Shown here: positions 51,382 to 61,100 of the stretch, piece after piece | Layout of the letters: each line of letters opens with the position of its first letter | Position numbering within the stretch: the stretch's first letter is position 1 | NCBI RefSeq assembly: GCF_030077735.1 | Contig: NZ_JASJEU010000024.1 | Span: forward strand, 1-64,000 | From: Gordonibacter faecis | GTDB lineage: Bacteria; Actinomycetota; Coriobacteriia; Coriobacteriales; Eggerthellaceae | Length of the DNA: 64,000 nucleotides | Reading direction: 5' to 3' | The notes under the pieces: generated by a model | The model's database searches: none | Seen by the model: only the letters and a program-made list of their open reading frames with translations | Told to the model about the DNA's origin: nothing | Made by a program: the position numbers and the translations under genes

Positions 51382-53958
51382 CTAGGCCTCCTGAATCCAG
51401 TTCATGATCTCAACGCCCTCGTCCGCGTCGTAGGCGCGCCCGAACGCCTCGGGGTACTGCTGAGCCAGTTCAAACACGTCCACCTTTTCGATGTTCACAA
51501 GGAATCCGCTCGTCACCTCACCGGGCGCGTTCTGTGACGTCGTCTTATTCGGGGCGATGAGGTTGTTCGCACCGCCGCGGTCGGACACTCCAGGCTCAAT
51601 GGGATCGACGCGCGCACCGTGATCCTGATATACAACGCTCGGACGGATGCGCTCAGTGAGCACTGCACCACCAAGCACCCAACCGCGGTCGTTGTACAAC
51701 CGCACTACGTCGCCGTCCTCAATACCGCGCTCAGCCGCGTCCTGCGGGTTGATCCATACTGGCTCGTACTTATAACCGTCGGGACCCGTTACCTTGCAGG
51801 TGGGAATCTCGCGCAGCCAGGGGATGTCGTCCATGTTGGCATGGATGCGCCAACGCGGATGGTTGGACACAATGAGGAACGGGTACTCCTCCGAGCGCGG
51901 GTGCAGCAGGCTCTCCTGATGGCGGCGGCCATAGGGGATGAAGTGCGGTACAGGCGGACGCTCGTCGTCATCGGGGAAGTGTTCGGCCAACGCCGTGGCG
52001 TAAAATTCCACCTTACCCGTGGGCGTAGACAGCGGGTGCCCCTCGGGATCCTTATAGAATAGTTCGAAGCCACGGGGCAGTTCCTCCCAGTCGTCTCGTG
52101 TGGGAGCAGCCAGGTAACCCTTCTCTTTGAACTCGTCGAACGACAGATCGAGTGGCTTCTCGGCGCTCTCAAAGCCCAACTGAATCCACTCTTCAAGCGA
52201 GCGACCTTCCACATACTCGTCGTACACACCCAGCTTCTTGGCCACCTCACCTACGGCTTCCCAATCGCTCTTGGATTCGCCGAGCGGTTTCACGGCCTGC
52301 TCTTCTAAATAGATGAGACCAAACGGGGCGGCACCGTTGTCTTGACCAATGTCACGTTCCTCGTATTTGGTATTGATAGGCAAAAGAATATCGGCGAACA
52401 GACAGTCATTTTCAAACCAGGGCTGCTGAGCTACCACGCATTCTATTTTCTCACTGCGCAGCGCCTCAATCATGCGGTTGCCACCGTTCCAGCACGTGGT
52501 CCAACACGGCGTGTCGGTCCAGATCATATGGATGCCCTGCGCACCGGGAATAGGATACTGGTATGTTTTGTACTGATCTTCGCGTGGCCAGCCTGCCACC
52601 GTATAGCCCTGCCACGTGAGCGGGTGCTCATAGGTGTAATCGCCCAAAATGGCCTCAGGCACAAGTGTCTTCGTGATGAACGACTTCGTTTGTACGAAGT
52701 CCCAACCGCGGTAAGCAGCACCCACCGTCATATTGCTGGAGTAACAGGGAGCGGGCTGCTGCGAGGGCAAGCCATACATGTACCATTCGATGAATTTCAC
52801 CACGTTACGGCCCGGTTTTCCGAGGCCCTGCATGGTCATAAGAGCCACCTCGAAGCGAGCGGGTTCGTGCGAGTAGCAGGAGCGGATGAACGAGCCACCG
52901 TTGCCGTGCGCCATAGAGGTAGGACGCTTAGCCCATTCATGTGCAAGCGCCTTAATCTGTCGTGACGGCACGCCGCAGATAGGTGCCGCCCATTCGGGAG
53001 TCTTGGGCTGACCGTCTTCCTTTCCCGAAATGTAGTACTCGAACCAGTCGAAGCCCACAGCGTGAGAAGCGAGGTATTCCTTGTCATAGGTACCTTCAGT
53101 CATCCATACGTAGGCGACAGCTGCCATGAGCGCGGCATCGGTGTTGGGCAGGACCGGGATCCACTTGTCGGCGTGCACAGCCGCGCCGTAGTTGAGGTCG
53201 GGGCAGATGTAAACCTGCTTGACACCGATCTCGGTAAGCCAGAAGCAATACTGGCTGGGAATCTGACCCTGCCAGCCCCATGTGGTGGTTTCCATGTCAC
53301 AGCCGCAGAACACGAGCATGTCGGTGTTCTCGGCGATATCGAGTAGCAGGTTGCCCATGTCGAACTGGCCAAGCGGGTCCTGTCCCCACATGTGTTTAGC
53401 GCCCCAATACCAGCCTTCCCAGCTGTCGGGCTGGCGCGCCTGGTACGTCCAGTCGTCGCCGAGCACGTTCATCAGGCGCGTGGCGCAGCCATGCGAGGCA
53501 TGCACGACCTTAGTCTCGCCATGACCGTCACCTTGAATAAACACCGACGGAAGCCCATAGGTGTCCTTGACCCGAGTGATCTCATCGGCGATAAGCGTGG
53601 CAGCCTCGTCCCAAGAAATGCGAACGAACTTACTCTTGCCGCGATTTTCAGGATGGCGCTCACCCCTCGGATCCCAGTCGATGCGCTTGTACGGGTACAG
53701 GATGCGGTTCTTGGAATAGATGCGTTTCTTATACGCGTAGGCGTACGGTGGCAGCAGTGCCTTCATGCTGGAATGGAATTCACTGCCGCGCGCCTTGATT
53801 GTCCACGGCTTCAGGTAGTCGGCCGAATACTCCTTGTCGTAGCGCATGGGCCTCACGCGCACGATACGGTCGTCGGCTACGTCGACCTCGGCCACGTTCG
53901 CGCCGATGCCAAATGAATTCATGCCGGTGGATTTGTACACGGTTCTTTCTTCTGACAT
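51382..53958 (-). CDS. Molybdopterin oxidoreductase, transhydroxylase / catechol-dehydroxylase type
   Basis: The catalytic subunit of a bis-MGD molybdenum enzyme, 858 residues, cytoplasmic (no Tat signal). The N-terminus lacks the cysteine motif that holds an Fe-S cluster in most DMSO-reductase relatives, as in Pelobacter transhydroxylase large subunit. GDGHGE (His146) and QPDSWEGWYWGAKHMWG (Asp178-Ser179) lie about where that enzyme has its active-site His, Asp and the Mo-ligating Ser. Gut Eggerthella and Gordonibacter catechol dehydroxylases are related enzymes; this one could remove or move a phenolic hydroxyl. The true substrate is unknown. I choose the ATG at 53958, seven bases after AGGAGGAGGT. 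The longer frame to 54297 crosses the intergenic region. It leads the operon and is divergent from lysR. Confidence 0.88.
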   Translation of the reverse strand: MSEERTVYKSTGMNSFGIGANVAEVDVADDRIVRVRPMRYDKEYSADYLKPWTIKARGSEFHSSMKALLPPYAYAYKKRIYSKNRILYPYKRIDWDPRGERHPENRGKSKFVRISWDEAATLIADEITRVKDTYGLPSVFIQGDGHGETKVVHASHGCATRLMNVLGDDWTYQARQPDSWEGWYWGAKHMWGQDPLGQFDMGNLLLDIAENTDMLVFCGCDMETTTWGWQGQIPSQYCFWLTEIGVKQVYICPDLNYGAAVHADKWIPVLPNTDAALMAAVAYVWMTEGTYDKEYLASHAVGFDWFEYYISGKEDGQPKTPEWAAPICGVPSRQIKALAHEWAKRPTSMAHGNGGSFIRSCYSHEPARFEVALMTMQGLGKPGRNVVKFIEWYMYGLPSQQPAPCYSSNMTVGAAYRGWDFVQTKSFITKTLVPEAILGDYTYEHPLTWQGYTVAGWPREDQYKTYQYPIPGAQGIHMIWTDTPCWTTCWNGGNRMIEALRSEKIECVVAQQPWFENDCLFADILLPINTKYEERDIGQDNGAAPFGLIYLEEQAVKPLGESKSDWEAVGEVAKKLGVYDEYVEGRSLEEWIQLGFESAEKPLDLSFDEFKEKGYLAAPTRDDWEELPRGFELFYKDPEGHPLSTPTGKVEFYATALAEHFPDDDERPPVPHFIPYGRRHQESLLHPRSEEYPFLIVSNHPRWRIHANMDDIPWLREIPTCKVTGPDGYKYEPVWINPQDAAERGIEDGDVVRLYNDRGWVLGGAVLTERIRPSVVYQDHGARVDPIEPGVSDRGGANNLIAPNKTTSQNAPGEVTSGFLVNIEKVDVFELAQQYPEAFGRAYDADEGVEIMNWIQEA

Positions 53959-54151
53959 GCGTTCTACCTCCTCCTTCTCTTCCCTGCGCGTACTTATTCC
54001 GCCACGGCGAGCGGTGGTTGGCCAGCGGGCAAGCCCCTCTGCTTCGCGGAGCGGATCTGCCCAGTAGCCTCTCTGTCGCGCGTTTCCCCCGGTGCGATAC
54101 CCTGTACGGGGCTCGCCCCCTTCACCGCTCATGCTAGGCCGCGAAGGTGCC

Positions 54152-54197
54152 GTTGAACAGCGAGTTTTCTTCAACATTCGTATTCCATATTGGAATA
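54152..54197. promoter_or_regulatory. LysR-type operator region
   Basis: A perfect inverted repeat TATTCCA-TAT-TGGAATA (54181-54197) contains the T-N11-A motif typical of LysR sites. A second repeat GTTGAA-N12-TTCAAC (54152-54175) lies 5 bp away. Both sit in the divergent gap between lysR (54249) and the molybdenum operon (53958). Confidence 0.65.
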
Positions 54198-54248
54198 TCA
54201 AAGCGTATGATGCAGGTGGGAAGGCTACAACGCCGAAAGGGGAAGCGT

Positions 54249-55130
54249 ATGAGAGTAGAGCATATGAGGGAATTCGTGGCAGTAGCCAACGCGGCAAGCT
54301 TCACGGTAGCTGCCGAAAAGATGTTTGTGGCGCAACCGGTACTGAGTAAGCACGTTCACGGCATCGAAGAGACACTAGGAGCGCAACTCATTAACCGCTC
54401 ACCCAAGAAGCTTACACTCACACCGCTTGGCGAGAAGGCTTACGACGCGTTCGAGGACATCGTGGAACGCTACGACGACCTCCTTTTACAAATGCGGCGG
54501 GACGACAATCGGGTGTCGGGCAAAATGCGTATGGGTATCCTCAGCACAGGTGTGGGCACGTATGTTATGCCTCTTGTCACCGCATTCAATCGACGCTTTC
54601 CCAACGTCAGTTTCACGTTCATGACCGAAAAGCCGCAACATATCGTGCAGAGTCTCATGGAGAACAAATTGGATGTAGGTTTCGTTGCCAAAGGCGACTT
54701 CAACGACATGGGCCTTCTGTCCTACCGGCTCATCGGCCACGACCTCCTCAAGGTGGCGCTGCCCGCCGATCATCCGGCGGTCGCGCGCGGAATCGTGACA
54801 CCGGAGGACCTAGCGGGCAACACACTAGTCTGCCTGAAGATTAAAGAAACGACGAACGCGCTGAACAACCTTTTGTTCGCCGCGGGGTTCAAGCCAAGAA
54901 AAATTCACCGGGTAGACGAACTTGAGGTGGCCGCCGCAAACGTCACAGCCAAAAACGGCTACTTTGTGTTGCCCGATTTCATGGGCGATACCTTTTCGAC
55001 GTTCGGCGACATCAAAGTGGTCGATCTGGCAGAGCCGGTGCTGCTGCCCATCTACTTCGCGTACAAGACCGCGAACGAGAACCCCTTAATCCCTTTGTTT
55101 CTCGACAGCATAGAGGCAGCAACTGAGTAG
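54249..55130 (+). CDS. LysR-family transcriptional regulator
   Basis: A 293-residue regulator. The N-terminal winged helix-turn-helix reads MRVEHMREFVAVANAASFTV then AAEKMFVAQPVLSKHVHGIE and LGAQLINRSPKKLTLTPLG. The linker helix follows, then a periplasmic-binding-like effector domain from about residue 90 (MRMGILSTGVGTYVMPLV). I take the ATG at 54249, preceded by AAGGGG, over a longer frame from 54147 because residues match the family from the first one on. It is divergent from the molybdenum-enzyme operon and close to a perfect LysR-type palindrome, so it very probably controls that operon in response to its substrate. It is convergent with giant gene 5. Confidence 0.93.
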   Translation: MRVEHMREFVAVANAASFTVAAEKMFVAQPVLSKHVHGIEETLGAQLINRSPKKLTLTPLGEKAYDAFEDIVERYDDLLLQMRRDDNRVSGKMRMGILSTGVGTYVMPLVTAFNRRFPNVSFTFMTEKPQHIVQSLMENKLDVGFVAKGDFNDMGLLSYRLIGHDLLKVALPADHPAVARGIVTPEDLAGNTLVCLKIKETTNALNNLLFAAGFKPRKIHRVDELEVAAANVTAKNGYFVLPDFMGDTFSTFGDIKVVDLAEPVLLPIYFAYKTANENPLIPLFLDSIEAATE

Positions 55131-55132
55131 CG

Positions 55133-55196
55133 GAGGGGCAGATGCGCATAGCGGAAAGCCGACGAAGGTCGCTTAAGCCACGCACCTGCCCCCCAC
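55133..55196. terminator. Bidirectional hairpin between lysR and giant gene 5
   Basis: GGGGCAGATGCGCAT and the facing ACGCACCTGCCCCCC can pair as the outer stem of a long imperfect hairpin between two convergent genes. T-runs are weak on both sides. Confidence 0.5.
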
Positions 55197-55197
55197 C

Positions 55198-58100
55198 CTA
55201 CCTTGCTGGTTGGATCACCCAGGTTAGTTTGGCTAGGGGCGCGAGGTCGTCTCCTGGTTGGTAGTTGAGTTGGGCGCCGCCCAGAGTCAGGCCGATGGAG
55301 CCGTCCAGTACGCTCGGTTTGCCTGGCGAGGCGGCAGCTATTGTGCCAAGATATTCTTCGCTGCCGTTCTCAATGGGAAGCGTTGTTGTTCTGCTGCCCA
55401 GTTTAAGGTCCAGGTTCACCTTCGCCACATCGCTCGCCACCGGGAACAATGCCGACACACCCGTCGCTTTCTCGCTGGAAACCTGCGCCACCACCAGCTT
55501 CTGCGGCGTGCGCGACACCAGGCTAAACGCAGCCGGCGTCACCTTGCCAGACGCGTCCACCTCCACCTTCGTCGCCAGCGGAATGTCCACGTCAACGTGC
55601 GACGTAAACACGCCATACAGCGGAGTGTCCTGCTTCACGGTATCGGTGTCGAAGTTGAATGCGTTCTGACACTTCTCGTCGGTGTACCATCCGCTAAACG
55701 AGAAGCCGAAGTTGGCGGGCTTACCGGGGTTCGGCACCTTCCCCGCAGTATCGGTAAGTAAACTAGCATAGTTAGTCCACTCTTGCTCACCCGCAAGCTT
55801 GGTCTTGAGCGAAACCAGGTGCACATCTTTAGGCAAATAGGCAGGATTCGTCACTAGCGTACGGTATTGTGAGTTCCAATAGTCCTGGTCAGGAATGTGT
55901 GAAGGATCTCCTGCATAATACGTAGTCACGTTAGAAGAAAGCACCCCGCCGGTCACCGGATCAAAACACGTAAAAGCATCATCGAGGCCTGTTTCTTTCG
56001 GGATGCCTTCCATAATCGTCCGCAAATCAATACTTGCTGGAAGAACCTTTAACTCATTGCACTCGTAAAACATAGCCGTGATGTCTATTAGGGTCGACGG
56101 AATCGTGAACCCATCAGGAAGATACTTTAAGCTGCTGCAACGATAGAAGAGCTCATAAACCCACAAACAGCTTTCGGGAATCCTAAACCCAACAGGAAGC
56201 TCTTCCAGCGAACGACACTCGTAAAACATCGACGCAGCTTCAGTGGCATTCGGCGGAATATTGAACCCCGCTGGCAGCGACTTGATATTTTGTGACACAC
56301 GCAGAAAACTTGAAACGTTCGTGACGCTATCAGGGAGAGTAAACGCTGCTGGAAGTGCTGTGAGACTTGTCATGTTGCTAAACATATAAGAAACGTCTTC
56401 AACACCTTCCCTTATCTTAAAGTTCGTAGGTAAAGCGGCCATCGAAGAACAGCGAGAGAACATGCCCTTTGCCGTTTTCACCGTACTAGGAATGACAAGG
56501 TTTTCGGGAAGTTCCGTCAGATTTGTGCAGCCAACGAACAGACCTTCCACACTGTTCACACCTTCAGGAACAAATATTCCTGTTGCATCAACAAGCGAAC
56601 CCATGCCCGCAAACCAATATGCCATGCTGGTGGCGCGCACCGTTTTATCCATTTGGACGCGTTGTACTTTGCTACGTAGCGCGCCCCAGTGCTCCATTGG
56701 CACGATGGTTATCTTCTTTCCGCTGTCCCATCCCCCCCACATGCTGTCCAACGTCCATCCAAAGTCGTCGATCACCGCTCCTTCGGCGCAGTGGATTTTT
56801 AGCGTGCTGTCGTCGGCGAGTTCCCAGGAGGCGCGCTCGCCGCCGTCGGTGGTGGGTAGCAGGCCCTTGTTCGTTTCGTACTTGGCGTACATTTCTACGT
56901 TGCCCTTCACAGGCTTTGTGAAGTCGAAGGGCGTGGCACAGGTGGCATCGGTGTACCAGTTCACGAAGGTGGCCGACTCTCGAAACGGTGCCTCGGGAAC
57001 TTCCAGCGCGCCAACATCAACCAGGCGCGTAGTCCACACCTCGAAGCCATCAAGTGTGTCGTTTGACACGTAGAGAGTCGCAAGCGCCTTACCCTCGGGA
57101 ACGGAGGTTACCAACTCGCGGTTCTGAGTTGCCCAGTAGCTCGTATCGTTCATGTCAGCAGGATCGCCAGCATAGTAGGTTTTCAGCGGGTTTGCCTTAG
57201 ACGCTTCATCCTTCAGGAGGAACATGGATTCCATATTTTTGGCGTTTACCAACTCCGTTATTTTCAGAGAAGCTGGCAATGAAGTCAGCTTTGAGCAGCC
57301 TTGAAACATATGCTCAACATTCGTGATGTTTTCCGGGTTGGCATACCCAAACCCTTCAGGCAGGCTTTCCAGCGAGAAGCAGTTATAGAACATGTCATTG
57401 GTAGCTACAACATTCTGCGGGATAGTAAATCCTTTCGGCAGCGTACGAAGCGAATGACAATTGTTAAACATCCAGTTGACCGTCTTGATACTCTCAGGTA
57501 GAAGGACGACATCCGATACCTTTTCCAAACTGGTGCATTCGCTGAAGAGCCCCTGCACACCTAGCAAGTTCTCAGTTGGCAAGCGAAACCCAGAGCCAAC
57601 CTCCTTTAACCCCGTACAGTCATTGAATAAATCCCAGAGGTACTCCGCGTTGCTTGGGAGTATGCATTTGGAGAGATCAACGAGGTTGGGCATATGTGCG
57701 AACCACACCGACAGATTTACGCATTTTACACCCGGATCTATTTCTATCCGCTTTACCGCATCACGGTACGGCCCCCATAGACCCTCTGAACACCTACGCA
57801 AGGTCCAATCAATGGGTTCAACATCGCCCGCACCCTTAATCGAAAGCGTCCCGTCAGCAGTGACGCGCCACCACACGTCGCCCGTCGTGCCCGTAGCCAG
57901 AGGCATCTTCGCATCGAAGCCGCCACCCAACAGCCACTTGCCGTACAGCGTTGTCGCACCCGCGGGCACCGGTTTCGTGAAGTCGAACAGCGTGAGACAT
58001 TCTTCATCCGTACACCAGCCGCTGAACACATAGCCATCGCGCTGCGGATACCCCGGGTCGGCAAGCATTCTCTGCGTATTGGTCCACGCCGTCGAGCGCG

Positions 58101-61100
58101 TCTCCCACGGGAAGCCCGCCGCTTCGTCGGGCGACTGCACCTCAAACGCAATCTCCGTCATACCACGATCGCCCATTTCAGCGTCATCGGTGATAAGCGT
58201 ACGCCCCTGACCCTCCCAATCGTAATTGAGCACGTTGGGGTCGCTTCCCGCATAATACGTGGGAATGCGCTGTTCACCAGGGGAAAGTTCACAGAAGAAA
58301 GGCCTGGTCTCACTCACCATACTCTTCGGCATGGTGAAATCCGCCGGCAGATAGGAAAGCGCCGAGCAATTCTCGAACACGCCAAGCTTCTTTCCTCCCT
58401 CTGAAAATGCGAATCCCTCCGGGAGCGAACTCAGATTGACACAACCTTTAAACAGGTACGTTATATCCGGCGTTGAACCTTCTAAGGAAAACCCTGCGGG
58501 CAACGACGTCAGCGACTCACAGCCCAGAAACATCTCGCTGGCATTCAGAAGAGAGGGACCAAATTTCACCCCGTCAGGTAGAGTTTTCAGGTTCGTATTC
58601 CACGCAAAAAGCGACTCCGCGTTCACAAGCGTATCCGTCAGGGAGAATCCGGACGGCAACTCCTCAAGTGCGCAGTTTTGGAAAGCCGCAGTCGCCTTCT
58701 CCAGGCCGTTTGGGAACGTGAAGGTGTCGGGCAACTGAGTGAAGGAACTTGAGCCGCCATTCTGCCCACGCATGTTGAATAGCCAGGTCACGTCCTTGGT
58801 ATCAGTAGGCACAAACACTTCCGCTATGTCGGCGAGGTTGAGCATCCCACAAAACCAGTACGCCATGCTGGCGGCACGTAGGCTCGGCACCAGGGACGCC
58901 TTTGTTACGCGCTGGCGATACGGACCCCAATAGCCTGCCGTTGGAAATTCCTCGTTCCCGTCGTCTTTCCATCCCAAGTCAGCAATGGAGCCGCTACCCT
59001 TAAGGTACAGCGTGCCGCTATCATCCAGCGACCAGAATGCGGTACCCCCATTCCCCACCGTCGGCAGCGCACCTTGAAGCGTGCCGGCCACGTACTTGCC
59101 GTACAGCACCCAGGGTTTCGTGGTCAGCTGCTCATCAACACGCTTCGAGAAATCGAAGCGCTGCGTGCACGCCTCGTCCGTGTACCAGAGCGTGAACACC
59201 TGACCATTGCGCGTCGGCACGGCAGGTTCGCCGAATTTGCCAGAGTTTAGATCAGGCGTGAGCGCCGTCCACGGGTCAAAGCGGGAACCGTCCCGGGATG
59301 ACAGCTTGAAGGTAACTGAGGCATCTTCCGGTACTTTCAACGTTCGATGCTGATTAGACCAGTAGTTTGCATCCATATCGAGAATGACAGCATCATCACC
59401 GCTGTAGGCCAGCCCCTGGTCGACGCTATAGTTATAGAACATATTTGGTGCGGCAGTCAGATCAAACCCTGTCGGCATGCGGAACGCTGCTGGTAGCACA
59501 TCCAGCTTTTTACAGTTACTAAACATCTTGTCTGCGCCAGGTGCGTTGCTGAACAGCTTAGGCAACGTGAACTGCTCCGGCAGACACATCAGGTTAATGC
59601 AATCCTCGAACAATCCAACGGCTGAGGTCAGCGAACCCGGCAACACGAAGCTTTCCGGCAAGTACGCAAGGCGCGAGCAAGACTGGAACATTTCGTCCAT
59701 GGATGTAAGCGAGCTAGGCAGGAAGAAACCTTTAGGGAGCGTCTGCAGCTTGGTACCCTTGAACATTGCGGAAGCATTCTGCGCTTGCTCAGGCAGACAA
59801 TGACTGCTTGGCAGGCTTTCTAGATTCGTTCCCTCAAACATCTGCGAACAGTCAGCAATGGTGCTATTACCCGCCATTGAACTGGTAAAACCTTGAGGAA
59901 TCTCCGTCAGAGGGTTTCCAGCGAAAAGCGCACGCACCGTAGTAACACCTTCGGGGAATTTCAAAGAATCTGGAATGTGCGACACTGCGCAATTTTGCAA
60001 CAAGTACGAAAGATCCTTTGTCCCCCGCGGAATACTTAGGCGAAAAATGTCGAGCAATTGCCTCATGTCTTTGAACCAGCACGCCATACTGGTAGCGCCC
60101 GCTAAACCACTCGTATCAACAATCCTCACTTCGTCGCGCAGCGGTCCCCAGTATTGGCTGTTCATGAGTGGGTTGTCAGGTGACCACCCAAAGTCACCCA
60201 CCGGATCGGTGCTTCGAATGGTTAAAACGCCCATCTCCGAAAGCGACCAAGAGGCCTTTTCTTCGTCAGTGTTGTTGGCGTCCGCTGCCGTGGGCAGTGC
60301 ACCAGAAGTCGGAGATGTCTGCACCGTACTTGTCGATTCAGCGAGCACGATGTCCCCATTCGTGCCGTCGTTGTACACCAGCTTCGAAGTAAGGGTGCCC
60401 GATCCGCCGGATGTGTATTTAAACATAACCGCGCATCCCGTTTGATCTGGATATACAGAAATGTCACCGTCTTTGTGGCTGAACTCATGCACGAGCCTGA
60501 TATTGCTACCGAATGCCGAGTTCTCGGGAATGGACGGCGTAAACATTCTCTTAAATTCATTTCGCGAATTGGGCAAGCCAATGAAAGAAGGTACACCGGT
60601 TGAGAACGGAACCGCATTCACGCCATAGCTTTCCCAGAATTCCACTGCCTCGGAGGGGCAATGGAGGGTGACGAACGAGGTGTCGATATCTTGAAATATG
60701 GTGTGCTGTTCCGGGCCTTCTGTATTCTTAAATAGTGGATCCGGTGAAGTAATGAGCAGTTCTCGCAAGCTCGTACAATTGCTAAACACCGCTGTGTCAA
60801 ACGTAACTCGTTCTTGGGAAAGAACAGCAGCATGATCCAAACTTATGCAGTTATAAAAAACATTTGCACTCACCCGAGTAACAGAGGGCGGCATGATAAT
60901 CGAGGTAATATTGCGTCTTTGACTGAATGCCGACTTGCTCATTTGGGTCACAGTATTTGGGATTACCGGCACATCAGGTGTCGACTTCGGCGTTCCCCCA
61001 ATAAGTACGGTTGGAACGCCATTCGCTTTCTTATAGAGCAACCCATCGCTAATGGCATACCACTCGTTAGCTGGATCGATATCAATTTCCGCCAAATTAG

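Noticed and set aside
53959..54297. Longer start for the molybdenum enzyme
   Set aside because: Would overlap the lysR gene and its operator and adds unrelated residues; AGGAGGAGGT marks the ATG at 53958.
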